Shown: positions 1 to 7,144 of the stretch, piece by piece
Numbering within the stretch: the stretch's first letter is position 1
How the letters are laid out: each line of letters starts with the position of its first letter
From: Clostridium sp. CAG:967
GTDB lineage: Bacteria > Cyanobacteriota > Vampirovibrionia > Gastranaerophilales > Gastranaerophilaceae
NCBI GenBank assembly: GCA_000433095.1
Contig: HF991477.1
Coordinates: 93,654 to 136,854, forward strand
DNA: 43,201 nt
Direction of reading: 5' to 3'
Made by a program: the position numbers and the translations under genes
The notes under the pieces: generated by a model
Database searches by the model: none
What the model was told of the DNA's origin: nothing
The model's input: only the letters and a program-made list of their open reading frames with translations

Positions 1-503
1 TGAACCGCAGATTTAGCCGCAGGAGCAGTTTGCGATGTTTTAGGAGTTGTATCGGGCTCTTTCGGAGGTTGCTGCGGTTTCGGCTCAGGTTTTGATGCTT
101 TAACCGCACCTTGTTTTTTAGGGTAAACATAAAAATGCTCACCTTTGGAAGGCTTATAATTTTTAGGAAGACCGTTCAATGCAAGAAGCTCATCAACAGA
201 CATTCCGTTTTGCTCTGCAAGGAATTTTAATCCTTTTCCGTCAGGAATTTGTGCGTGAGGAACATTTTTAATAACCTGATTTTTATCAAGAGTATCTTTA
301 GTAAGTCCTGTCATATTTTTAAAATCAGTCAGCGACATATTGAACTTGCGTGCAATAGCAGTAAGCCCTTTTTCATCTCCGCTGACAGTTACAATATACT
401 CACCTTTTGCCCTTGCTTCTTTTTTTACCTTATCTAAGTCCGGAATTTCATTATCCCTTTTTTCAACAGGATTATTACCTAAATTCTTAACTTCAAAATT
501 CAT
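1..503 (-). CDS. LysM-type repeat protein, 3' end outside window
   Basis: The minus-strand frame is open from an ATG at 503 to the window edge, so at least 167 residues are visible and the C-terminus is missing. AGGAA about 6 bases upstream serves as ribosome binding site. After a charged N-terminus without signal peptide come two LysM-like modules. The first, at about residues 35-75, starts EYIVTVSGDEKGLTAIARKF and continues with an N-M-S-L-T-D-F pattern. The second, at about 80-125, contains KGLKFLAEQNGMSVDELLAL and ends in FYVYPKK. A Pro/Lys/Thr-rich linker follows. LysM modules bind peptidoglycan or other GlcNAc polymers, so a wall-associated role is inferred. The missing signal peptide leaves the export route open. 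The catalytic or other C-terminal domain, if any, is not visible. Confidence 0.75.
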   Translation of the reverse strand, partial: MNFEVKNLGNNPVEKRDNEIPDLDKVKKEARAKGEYIVTVSGDEKGLTAIARKFNMSLTDFKNMTGLTKDTLDKNQVIKNVPHAQIPDGKGLKFLAEQNGMSVDELLALNGLPKNYKPSKGEHFYVYPKKQGAVKASKPEPKPQQPPKEPDTTPKTSQTAPAAKSAV

Positions 504-535
504 AAATTTATTCCTACTGTTTTACACACATAAAA

Positions 536-578
536 AATAACGGCATCCTTCACATTAATCTTTAAGATAACCGTTATT
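536..578 (-). terminator. Possible rho-independent terminator after upp
   Basis: On the minus strand AATAACGG pairs with CCGTTATT, and a T-rich tail (TTATTTTTTA) follows. The loop is long, about 27 bases, so this is weaker than the other terminators here. It lies between upp and the LysM gene on the same strand. Confidence 0.45.
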
Positions 579-605
579 ATATTAATATTTATTTACATTT
601 GTTAT

Positions 606-1256
606 TTATGTATTAAAAATTCTATCGCCCGCATCGCCCATACCCGGAACAATATACCCCTTTTCATTCAAATGATCATCCACTGCCGCCGTTATAATTT
701 CAATATCAGGGTAATGTTTTTGTATATTTTCTATTCCCTGAGGTGCAGCAATAATACAGATTACTTTTATGTTATCAATAGGAATTCCTTTGTCAGCATA
801 AAGTTTAATCGCTTCAATCAAAGAATTACCGGTAGCAAGCATAGGATCGGTTATATAAATATAAAATTTCTCAGGGTTAGGCGCATCCATAGGAACCTTA
901 TTATAATACCATACAGGCTTTAATGTCTTTTCGTCCCTGTACATTCCTATATGTCTTATGCAAGCCTGTGGAAGAATATCAATTGCTTCATCTGTAAAAA
1001 TTAATCCTGCCCTTAAAATCGGCGAGATGATTAAATTTATATCAGGATCAACTGTTTTTGCAGTAAAAGCAGTCAACGGAGTAGTGATTTCAGTATCAAC
1101 AAGCGGCAAGTTTTTTGAAGCCTCATACAATAGACATCTTGTAATCTTTCTGGTCGCAATTCTAACCCCCTGACTGTCAGTATCTTTATCACGCATTGTA
1201 CATAAATTTAACAGCACAACAGGATTATTGATTATTCTCACTTTGTCTGCGTTCAT
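606..1256 (-). CDS. upp: Uracil phosphoribosyltransferase
   Basis: This 216-residue protein matches UPRT, which converts uracil plus PRPP to UMP in pyrimidine salvage in the cytosol. Visible family features are TDPMLATGNS, the PRPP-binding loop near residue 135, the PILRAGL segment in the middle, and the C-terminal YIVPGMGDAGDR uracil-binding motif. Length is typical of the family (about 208). I chose the ATG at 1256 because AAGGAG lies 8 bases upstream. A longer frame to 1301 would only add 15 residues without similarity to UPRT. The start lies inside the end of the upstream MCE gene (32-base overlap), so the two are probably co-transcribed and translationally coupled. Confidence 0.95.
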   Translation of the reverse strand: MNADKVRIINNPVVLLNLCTMRDKDTDSQGVRIATRKITRCLLYEASKNLPLVDTEITTPLTAFTAKTVDPDINLIISPILRAGLIFTDEAIDILPQACIRHIGMYRDEKTLKPVWYYNKVPMDAPNPEKFYIYITDPMLATGNSLIEAIKLYADKGIPIDNIKVICIIAAPQGIENIQKHYPDIEIITAAVDDHLNEKGYIVPGMGDAGDRIFNT

Positions 1257-1869
1257 CTTTATCAACTCCTTTATGTTTATTTTTCTTATTAGAAAACTCA
1301 TTAATCCATTTATCCAGCATATTCATGTTAGTTTCTATGCCACGAATTTCTACCCCTGCACTGTCCATATTTTCAAGTCCTGTTTCTCTTGCAAAGAAAG
1401 AAAGTTTGTTTGTTATAGACCCCAGTTTATCAAACATATCATTCAGCAATCCTAAAGAATCATGAAGTCTTTTCGGATTTTTTATTACCAGAAGCTTATT
1501 TGTAGCAAGGCTTTCTTCTGTAGGAGGGTAAACCTCTAACGATTTTGAACCGCCCATACCGTTAAATTCTACTGTTGCAACAGAACCTTTCGGTAAAATC
1601 ACCTCTTTATCGGTTATAATTACTTTTACATAAACATCGTTTGATAATATTTTTATTCTGTCAACATAACCGACCTGAACACCCATAAATTTTACCGGTG
1701 AACCGACAATAAGACCGTCAACATCAGGCAGAAACAACTGGTAGGTAACAAGTTCTTTATTCTTATGGTACCTGTAAATACGTACACCTGCAATAATAAA
1801 ACATAAAACTAAAAACCATATTGCAAACTCTATCCAAACGTATTTATGAATACCTTCTATTTTTTTCAT
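1225..1869 (-). CDS. mlaD: MCE/MlaD-domain membrane protein
   Basis: This 214-residue protein has one N-terminal transmembrane helix (about residues 10-29) followed by a single MCE domain at about 35-115. Features are the LPDVDGLIVGSPVKFMGVQVG core and a later FNGMGGSKSLEVYPP segment, followed by a helical, charged tail. MlaD-type proteins form hexameric rings on an ABC transporter and shuttle phospholipids between the membranes. The ABC partners are not in this window, but an MlaA-domain protein is at 14640. The start at 1869 (MKKIEG) is preferred over a GTG at 1905. Neither has a Shine-Dalgarno, and a TATAAT ends 6 bases before 1869, suggesting a leaderless mRNA. The gene overlaps upp at its 3' end. 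The symbol is by domain similarity only. Confidence 0.82.
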   Translation of the reverse strand: MKKIEGIHKYVWIEFAIWFLVLCFIIAGVRIYRYHKNKELVTYQLFLPDVDGLIVGSPVKFMGVQVGYVDRIKILSNDVYVKVIITDKEVILPKGSVATVEFNGMGGSKSLEVYPPTEESLATNKLLVIKNPKRLHDSLGLLNDMFDKLGSITNKLSFFARETGLENMDSAGVEIRGIETNMNMLDKWINEFSNKKNKHKGVDKDERRQSENNQ

Positions 1870-1875
1870 AGGTCT

Positions 1876-1904
1876 ATTATACACTAATACATGAATTTTT
1901 GCCA
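1876..1904 (-). promoter_or_regulatory. Promoter of the MCE gene, leaderless arrangement
   Basis: A perfect TATAAT (minus strand, 1881-1876) ends 6 bases before the ATG at 1869. A weak TGGCAA sits at the -35 position (1904-1899) with 17-base spacing. Transcription would start at or next to the initiation codon. Confidence 0.55.
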
Positions 1905-1905
1905 C

Positions 1906-1934
1906 TTGCCAAAAAACTTTTTGTATTATAGTAT
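1906..1934 (+). promoter_or_regulatory. Candidate promoter of the omega-subunit gene
   Basis: TTGCCA at 1906-1911 is followed by TATAGT at 1927-1932 (spacing 15) or TAGTAT at 1929-1934 (spacing 17). The region is very AT-rich, so the exact -10 is uncertain. It is back-to-back with the MCE promoter. Confidence 0.4.
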
Positions 1935-1966
1935 TAATATATATATAGAAAAAGTGAGGTTTGAAA

Positions 1967-2206
1967 ATGGATCAAATTATAAGAGTTGCGTGGGATTTGA
2001 ATGAAAATACCGACAACAGATATCAGTTAGTTTACGAAATTGCAGAACTTGCAAAAAAATTGGTTGATGAAAATCAAGCTAAAAAAGCTCGTGATGATTT
2101 CAATTTTGAAGAAAACTTTGACACAACATACAAAAAAGAAAATCCTGTTGAACACGCAATTATGGTTAAAGCAGCAGAAGCTGATGACGACAGATTAGTA
2201 GGTTAA
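1967..2206 (+). CDS. rpoZ: RNA polymerase omega subunit-like protein
   Basis: This 79-residue acidic, helical protein resembles RpoZ, which helps beta-prime fold and assemble in RNA polymerase. The match rests on the NRYQLVYEIAELAKKLVDE segment (family pattern NRF/Y-LV...A--AR) at about residues 17-35. A later NPVEHAIMVKAAE corresponds to the K/NPV--A---IA region. The length fits the short cyanobacterial forms. I chose ATG 1967 over TTG 1961 because GTGAGG lies 7-8 bases upstream. In many bacteria rpoZ sits between gmk and coaBC. Here those two genes are adjacent at 28986-30706 without it, consistent with rpoZ having moved. The family call is from motif memory, and a weak similarity is possible. 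Confidence 0.62.
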   Translation: MDQIIRVAWDLNENTDNRYQLVYEIAELAKKLVDENQAKKARDDFNFEENFDTTYKKENPVEHAIMVKAAEADDDRLVG

Positions 2207-2215
2207 TTTATTATT

Positions 2216-2245
2216 AAGGCACAAGAATAATCTTGTGCCTTTTTG
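2216..2245 (+). terminator. Rho-independent terminator after rpoZ
   Basis: AAGGCACAAGA pairs perfectly with TCTTGTGCCTT around a 4-base loop, followed by TTTTG. The PNP gene starts just after it, with its SD at 2256-2260. Confidence 0.85.
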
Positions 2246-2265
2246 TGTTTAAAATCGGAGTATAT

Positions 2266-3066
2266 ATGGAAAATACAGTTAAATTTATTAATGAACAAAC
2301 AAACAGTTTTAAGCCTGAAACAGGTATTATTTTAGGTTCGGGACTCGGTGAACTTGCGGATGAATACTGTGATTATGCCGTACCTTATTCAGATATTCCG
2401 AATTTTATAAAATCCACTGTTCAAGGACACAAAGGCAGACTTGTATTTGCTGAAATAAATAATAAAAAAGTTGTAATGATGCAGGGCAGAAATCATTTTT
2501 ATGAAGGTCACACAATGCAGGAAATAACATATCCGGTAAAGGTTATGAAAGCATTGGGAGTTAAAACGCTTATTTTAACTAATGCAGCCGGTGCTGTAAA
2601 CGAAAGCTACAAACCTGCAGATTTGATGCTAATTACAGACCACATAAACAATATGGGCTCCAATCCTTTAATCGGACCTAATGATGAAACTTTGGGCGAA
2701 AGATTTCCTGATATGACAGAGGTTTATAAAAAAGATTTAATTGCTTTAGCTGAAAAATCAGCAGAAAAACTCGGCATCAAAGTTCAAAAAGGGATTTACT
2801 GGGCAAATTCGGGTCCGTCATACGAAACACCTGCCGAAATTAAAATGATAAGAAAACTCGGCGGGGATGCCGTGGGTATGTCAACAGTTCCCGAAGCAAC
2901 GGTAGCAAACTACTGCGGGCTTAACGTTCTTGGCATAAGCTGTATTACTAATGCTGCAAGTTCTGCTACAAGCGGAAAACTTTCGCACGAAGAGGTAATT
3001 GAAGCAGCCAACAGTGCAAAAGCCAAATTTAAATCTTTAATATTGGAAATTTTAAAAAATATATAA
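2266..3066 (+). CDS. punA: Purine nucleoside phosphorylase (inosine/guanosine type)
   Basis: This 266-residue protein matches the trimeric PNP family (PNP I), which phosphorolyses inosine and guanosine to base plus ribose-1-phosphate. Diagnostic motifs are GIILGSGLGELA (phosphate-binding Ser, residues about 19-30), GRNHFYEGH (about 80-88), LTNAAGAVNESYKPADLM, and GPSYETPAEIKMIRKLGGDAVGMSTVPE. The last contains the base-specificity Glu and the catalytic-site Asn/Thr region further on (SCITNAAS). ATG 2266 is chosen for CGGAG 5 bases before it. Upstream in-frame codons lie in the preceding terminator. With upp it supplies nucleobase/nucleoside salvage. The symbol could also be written deoD-like or pnp, but the family is clear. 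Confidence 0.93.
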   Translation: MENTVKFINEQTNSFKPETGIILGSGLGELADEYCDYAVPYSDIPNFIKSTVQGHKGRLVFAEINNKKVVMMQGRNHFYEGHTMQEITYPVKVMKALGVKTLILTNAAGAVNESYKPADLMLITDHINNMGSNPLIGPNDETLGERFPDMTEVYKKDLIALAEKSAEKLGIKVQKGIYWANSGPSYETPAEIKMIRKLGGDAVGMSTVPEATVANYCGLNVLGISCITNAASSATSGKLSHEEVIEAANSAKAKFKSLILEILKNI

Positions 3067-3069
3067 TAA

Positions 3070-3095
3070 AAAGCCCGCATTTGCGGGCTTTCTTT
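3070..3095. terminator. Bidirectional terminator between convergent genes
   Basis: AAAGCCCGC and GCGGGCTTT form a strong 9-bp stem with a 4-base ATTT loop and T-tracts on both strands, between PNP and the convergent gene ending at 3108. Confidence 0.88.
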
Positions 3096-3107
3096 ATCAT
3101 AAAAATT

Positions 3108-3842
3108 CTATGATTTTTTATTACCGCAGCATAAGTATGTAACTGCTCCGAGTACAGCTGCACCAACAGCACCGTAGATTAGAGCAGCTTTACCCTGAAT
3201 ACTTCTTGCTGCTTTTTTAATTGCGTTTCCAATTCCTTCTTCACAATCAATAAATTTTTTATTACTGCTGTCCCAGAACTGTTCAAAAATAGCTTTGCCG
3301 GCTTTCCTGTTCATATCTGCACCTTCAGCTTTAATAGCATTCTTTACTTCATCAATTGATTTACCTGCATATTGTTTATCAAAATTTTCACTTACAACTT
3401 GTTTCAGTTCTTCAAAACTTCCGGCATTACGAACCTTTTCAGCATATTCGGCAGGAGCTTTTACTCCAACTGCCTCAAGCCCCTCAGACATTTGTTCAAC
3501 CATATATTTGAAATCATCAAAATTAGTTCCTTTAACGTTTTCAAACATTTTATTTACAAACCCGTTTTTTAATTCTTCAACTGTTTTAGCATTTGTGACT
3601 AAATCATTATAACTTTTTAATTCCCTTTCAACAGCTTGAGTAATCTGCTTTTCTTCCGGAGACATAGCCTCCTTGATATTTTCGTCCATCTTTCTGATAA
3701 AACTGTCAGTCGGAGCACCGTCTTTTAAATACGGTTTTGAGTACCACCCGGCTGCTGCCCCTGCACCACCGCCTGCTAATGCTGCAACAGAAGAATAAAG
3801 TACTGAATTATTGTTTGAACTGTTTACACTGTCTACCGCCAT
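3108..3842 (-). CDS. Orphan protein with N- and C-terminal hydrophobic segments
   Basis: This is a 244-residue protein that I do not recognise. An AG-rich hydrophobic stretch is at about residues 17-35 (SSVAALAGGGAGAAAGWY). A long charged helical middle contains two similar 'EELK' units: AKTVEELKNGFVNKMFENV and, later, AGSFEELKQVVSENFDKQY, suggesting an internal helical repeat. A C-terminal transmembrane segment (about 217-238) ends YLCCGNKKS. ATG 3842 has AAAGG about 9 bases upstream. A pentanucleotide repeat and a possible 15-codon leader ORF lie in the presumed 5' leader. A membrane-associated role is plausible, but there is no known family or function. Confidence 0.75.
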   Translation of the reverse strand: MAVDSVNSSNNNSVLYSSVAALAGGGAGAAAGWYSKPYLKDGAPTDSFIRKMDENIKEAMSPEEKQITQAVERELKSYNDLVTNAKTVEELKNGFVNKMFENVKGTNFDDFKYMVEQMSEGLEAVGVKAPAEYAEKVRNAGSFEELKQVVSENFDKQYAGKSIDEVKNAIKAEGADMNRKAGKAIFEQFWDSSNKKFIDCEEGIGNAIKKAARSIQGKAALIYGAVGAAVLGAVTYLCCGNKKS

Positions 3843-3876
3843 ATTTTCTACCTTTCTTTACGCTTGTCTCACACAA

Positions 3877-3924
3877 TTAATTAAAGAATAAACAGGCAAA
3901 AAAGTTGCTACCCGGGCATCGCAT
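3877..3924 (-). other. Possible 15-codon leader ORF
   Basis: On the minus strand an ATG at 3924 begins MRCPGSNFFACLFFN and stops at TAA 3879-3877. It directly follows the ATAGG repeats, whose AGG triplets could serve as a ribosome binding site. Coding status is speculative. Confidence 0.25.
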
Positions 3925-3944
3925 CCTATCCTATCCTATCCTAT
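3925..3944. repeat. Four tandem CCTAT pentanucleotides (ATAGG on minus strand)
   Basis: Four perfect copies of CCTAT lie between the divergent genes starting at 3842 and 4117. On the minus strand they follow a TATAAT and would form the first transcribed bases of the 244-residue protein's mRNA. The copy number is small but could slip. Confidence 0.9.
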
Positions 3945-3949
3945 GAGGG

Positions 3950-3978
3950 ATTATAAGCGGGTTTCAGGCATTTTAAAA
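3950..3978 (-). promoter_or_regulatory. Candidate promoter of the 3842 gene
   Basis: TATAAT on the minus strand (3955-3950) with a weak TTTTAA 17 bases upstream would start transcription near 3943, at the edge of the ATAGG repeats. This leaves a leader of about 100 bases. Confidence 0.45.
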
Positions 3979-4030
3979 TCCATCTTTACAAACTGTTACA
4001 AATAAAGTTAAACATCACACTTTAAGACAT

Positions 4031-4060
4031 TTGTAAACTACTGTAAATTTTGTATATACT
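4031..4060 (+). promoter_or_regulatory. Sigma70-type promoter of the 4117 gene
   Basis: TTGTAA (4031-4036), spacer 18, TATACT (4055-4060). The start site would be near 4067, which rules out a TTG start at 4066 and supports ATG 4117. Confidence 0.6.
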
Positions 4061-4116
4061 CTCTCTTGCCAAAATTTTGTTTTCAGTTGAAAATACATGA
4101 CGGGAAGGAAAAGAAA

Positions 4117-6462
4117 ATGTTAGTAGGAAAATTAACATACGATACGGTGAAGCAGCGACAAAAGTCAGCCGGAGAATTATCTCCAAGCCGTGTTCCTCTT
4201 TCTTCCGAGTTCATGTCTTCAAAAAACAGTTTAAATAATACCGAGAGACCTTTAAAAAGTAATCAAAATGATTTATCTTTTAAAGGTCTTTCTTTTAAGG
4301 GAGAAAATAAACCTAAGAAAAAAGACGATAAAATGAAACCGCTGCTTGCTACAGTTGGTGTGCTGGCTGCAACAGGTCTTGCTTTAAGGTTTGCTCCAAG
4401 ATACAAAGAAGCCGGTAAATTTAAAGTTTCTGAATTTTTAGAATTTGCAGAAAAACACATGGGTGTTATTAAAAAAGATTCTAAAAATCCGGATGCAATT
4501 ATTAATTCTTCTATCGCAGAAGAATTATTTGAAAGTGTAAGGGATTCAAAATTAACTAAAGATTTAGTTAAAGTAGACGGCGACAATGTTACCTTCTACA
4601 AAAAAACTATTCCTCAACTTATCTGGGACGGATTAATCTATCCGTTTAAGATTTTGCCTGCCGATATTTTAAACGGAAGTGTAGAATTATTAGGAAAAAT
4701 TAAACCTTTTAAAGGCTGGGCTGAAAAAACACTTGAAAAACCAATGTTTAAAAATATCAGACAGCGCTCTAAAATTGATGCAAAAGTCAATTCTTTACGT
4801 GGACTGTTCAAAACAGCACAAGACTTGAAAGGAAAAACAGAAGAAGAAATTTCATCCGCAATGTTTCAGCGTTCGGTTAAAATGTTTGATCCCGGTACAG
4901 GAAACTACGATACAAAACACGAAAGGTCTTTAAACAGACTTGTATCAGGTTTGCCTCCTGCCATATTCCTTGCAAATGATGCTTACAACCTTTCACGTAT
5001 GATGGATGATGACGGGAAAGCTGCTACAGAAGAACAAAAAGTTAGATTTAAACAGGAAATGGCAAGAATAGGCTTTAATGCATATATTACTCTTGTTACC
5101 CTGGGTGCTCTTAATAAATACATTAACAACTCGAAAATGGGCATTATGTTAATGACAGGTTTAACAACTCTTACTACAGAAGCTTTCTCCAGAGTTATCA
5201 ACGGTAAACACATCACAAGATTAACTCCTGAAGAAGCACGCAGAGAAAATGAAAAGAACCACGCACCCGAAGCACAAATCAAACCTGACTTATCATTCAA
5301 AGCAGCTGATAAGCCTAAAGATGAAAAGCAGCAAAAACCGCTTCTTACATTTAATTCAGCAATGAAAGCAATAGGACTGATTATTGCAGGAGGATTTGCG
5401 GCAAAAGGATTAAGAAAAATCAGTGCTGTTGACAACGGCTGGAAAAAATTCAGCGGTTATTTCAAAAACTTATACAATGATGCAACACAAATAAAAGATT
5501 ACAGAATTCCTCAAGAAAAATTAAATCAGATAACCAAAGTTCTTGAAGAAAACGGCTTCACAAAACTTGCAGAAAAATACAAAGATGTTGCAAAAAATGC
5601 AGTAAATCCTGACGGAACAATCAGTCTGGGCGTAAAAGACAAGAAAACAAAACCTTTAGTAGACTTTTTCCTGGCACCGTTCAGATTTATCTGGAAGTAC
5701 GGTTCAATGCCATATAAATTTGTTGACGATGCAATACAATCTTTCGGTAAAAAAGCACCAAAAGCCGGACGTAAAAAAGTTGAAGATATTTCAGCTCTTG
5801 CAAAAAGTATTGATAATATCGGACGTGAAGCAACTAAAAAGAATTTCACTCCTGAACAGTTCCAATCATATGTTAAAGATAACATCCTGAAAGCATTTAA
5901 CGTAGACACAATGTCAAATGTATCTAACAGCGAACTTTCAAACCTTGCAAAAACAGCGGCACTTGCTGCTACAATCTGGTTCCTGATGACTGATAACTAC
6001 AACATGGTTATGTTGAAATCAAACGGTAATGATGTAGAAGGCGCAAAAACAAAATTCACTGAAAGATTTGTACAGGAAGGTTCAAGATTGTTCTATCAAA
6101 CATTGCTGATTGACCTGTTTAATAGCACATTCAAGAGCCAGTATAACAAGTCATTATTCGGAATGAGCTGGATTACATTAACAAATACCACAATGGGAGA
6201 ATGGCTGACAAGAAAATCTGTAGGCGTTCCTGTAGGAACTCATACACGTGACCAGTTAATCGAACTTGAAAACAAACAAGAAAACGCAACAGGTCTTGAA
6301 AGAAAATATTACGACTTTATGAAACGTCTTACAGGAAAACGTTCAATCAAAACATATGAAGTTGACAAAAAAGAACAGCCTGTAGCTGAAAGTCAACCTG
6401 TTATTCAAAATCAGGAAATAAATTTCACTAACAAAAACATTTTTAAACAAATGATAAAATAA
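4117..6462 (+). CDS. Orphan duplicated membrane-associated protein with SFKG motif
   Basis: This is a 781-residue basic protein of no family I know. It consists of two related halves. Each begins with DLSFK(G/A), a KP-rich linker and a KPLL hydrophobic helix (about 52-95 and 391-430). Each then has an aromatic/basic amphipathic segment (IYPFKILPADIL; LAPFRFIWKYGSM) and ends with paired hydrophobic helices preceded by NDAYNLSRM or TDNYNMVML. The closing segments are related too (TTLTTEAFSRVINGKHITRL; ITLTNTTMGEWLTRKSVGVP). The first half carries a doubled motif, LSFKGLSFKG, at 53-62. There is no signal peptide. ATG 4117 has AAGGAA 6-11 bases upstream and fits the promoter at 4031. An association with membranes is inferred from the hydrophobic helices; the job is unknown. 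Confidence 0.85.
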   Translation: MLVGKLTYDTVKQRQKSAGELSPSRVPLSSEFMSSKNSLNNTERPLKSNQNDLSFKGLSFKGENKPKKKDDKMKPLLATVGVLAATGLALRFAPRYKEAGKFKVSEFLEFAEKHMGVIKKDSKNPDAIINSSIAEELFESVRDSKLTKDLVKVDGDNVTFYKKTIPQLIWDGLIYPFKILPADILNGSVELLGKIKPFKGWAEKTLEKPMFKNIRQRSKIDAKVNSLRGLFKTAQDLKGKTEEEISSAMFQRSVKMFDPGTGNYDTKHERSLNRLVSGLPPAIFLANDAYNLSRMMDDDGKAATEEQKVRFKQEMARIGFNAYITLVTLGALNKYINNSKMGIMLMTGLTTLTTEAFSRVINGKHITRLTPEEARRENEKNHAPEAQIKPDLSFKAADKPKDEKQQKPLLTFNSAMKAIGLIIAGGFAAKGLRKISAVDNGWKKFSGYFKNLYNDATQIKDYRIPQEKLNQITKVLEENGFTKLAEKYKDVAKNAVNPDGTISLGVKDKKTKPLVDFFLAPFRFIWKYGSMPYKFVDDAIQSFGKKAPKAGRKKVEDISALAKSIDNIGREATKKNFTPEQFQSYVKDNILKAFNVDTMSNVSNSELSNLAKTAALAATIWFLMTDNYNMVMLKSNGNDVEGAKTKFTERFVQEGSRLFYQTLLIDLFNSTFKSQYNKSLFGMSWITLTNTTMGEWLTRKSVGVPVGTHTRDQLIELENKQENATGLERKYYDFMKRLTGKRSIKTYEVDKKEQPVAESQPVIQNQEINFTNKNIFKQMIK

Positions 6463-6468
6463 GTTACT

Positions 6469-7074
6469 TTATCTTACCTTATTTTCTTCGCCTTTAATAA
6501 GTCTTACGATATTAGAGCGGTGTAAATAAATTATATAAACCGCACCTAAAGCACAATATGCGATATAAGCCGAAGGAGCTTTAAAAGCCCACATTAAAAA
6601 CGGTGATAATGCAAGTGCTATGATTGAACCGACAGAAACATATCTTGTAACAAAAGTGATTACAGCCCAAACGGCAGCAATAATTAAACCAACCTGCCAG
6701 TTTAATGCAAGAATTGTTCCTACACCTGAAGCTACTGATTTTCCGCCTGTAAATTTAAGGAAAACTGATTTGCTGTGACCGAGAATTACTGCTACTGCGG
6801 CTAAAACAGGAAGCAAACCTATCCCGGTAAAAGCAGTTGCAAATATTTTTGCAAGGACTACAGGCAGTGCACCCTTAAAAGCATCAAGCAGTAATGTTAT
6901 AAAGAACCATTTCTTTCCCATAACTCTTTTTACATTTGTTGCTCCTGTTGAGCCAGAACCTATTGTTCTGATATCCTGTCCCGTAAAAGCTTTTACAATA
7001 ATATAACCTGTCGGTATAGAACCGATTAAATATGCAGTTACTACAACAGCCAGCAATTCCAATATTTTTTCCAT
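6469..7074 (-). CDS. plsY: Glycerol-3-phosphate acyltransferase PlsY
   Basis: This 201-residue polytopic membrane protein of the PlsY family transfers acyl from acyl-phosphate to glycerol-3-phosphate, the first step of phospholipid synthesis. The three family motifs are visible: YLIGSIPTGYI near residue 14, IRTIGSGSTGATNVKR at about 35-50, and LGHSKSVFLKFTGGKSVASG at about 98-117. The C-terminal transmembrane helices end in a basic tail. Length is normal. ATG 7074 is preceded by GGAGAG 4 bases away. It ends 6 bases from the convergent gene at 6462. Its promoter overlaps that of the divergent gene at 7145. Confidence 0.95.
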   Translation of the reverse strand: MEKILELLAVVVTAYLIGSIPTGYIIVKAFTGQDIRTIGSGSTGATNVKRVMGKKWFFITLLLDAFKGALPVVLAKIFATAFTGIGLLPVLAAVAVILGHSKSVFLKFTGGKSVASGVGTILALNWQVGLIIAAVWAVITFVTRYVSVGSIIALALSPFLMWAFKAPSAYIAYCALGAVYIIYLHRSNIVRLIKGEENKVR

Positions 7075-7094
7075 AATCTCTCCTTTGTGCAAAA

Positions 7095-7123
7095 ATTATA
7101 ACAGGGATGTTGTAATAATTCAA
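7095..7123 (-). promoter_or_regulatory. plsY promoter
   Basis: On the minus strand TTGAAT (7123-7118), spacer 17, TATAAT (7100-7095). This is one of the best matches to consensus in the window. It overlaps the divergent promoter at 7110-7137. Confidence 0.72.
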
Positions 7124-7137
7124 GAATCTATTATAAT
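7110..7137 (+). promoter_or_regulatory. Promoter of the 7145 gene, leaderless arrangement
   Basis: TTGTAA (7110-7115), spacer 16, TATAAT (7132-7137). Only 7 bases separate the -10 from ATG 7145, and no Shine-Dalgarno is present, so the mRNA probably begins at or next to the start codon. Confidence 0.62.
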
Positions 7138-7144
7138 GTATATA

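Noticed and set aside
3925..3944. Short tandem repeats as a CRISPR array
   Set aside because: Four contiguous 5-base units have no spacers. No CRISPR array or cas gene is visible in the window.
4066..4116. Upstream TTG start for the 781-residue protein
   Set aside because: It would lie at or before the predicted transcription start and lacks a ribosome binding site. ATG 4117 has AAGGAA and a suitable promoter.
6456..6485. AAAATAAG...CTTATTTT inverted repeat between the convergent genes at 6462 and 6469
   Set aside because: The stem is nearly all A/T and the arms lie partly in coding ends; too weak to call a terminator.
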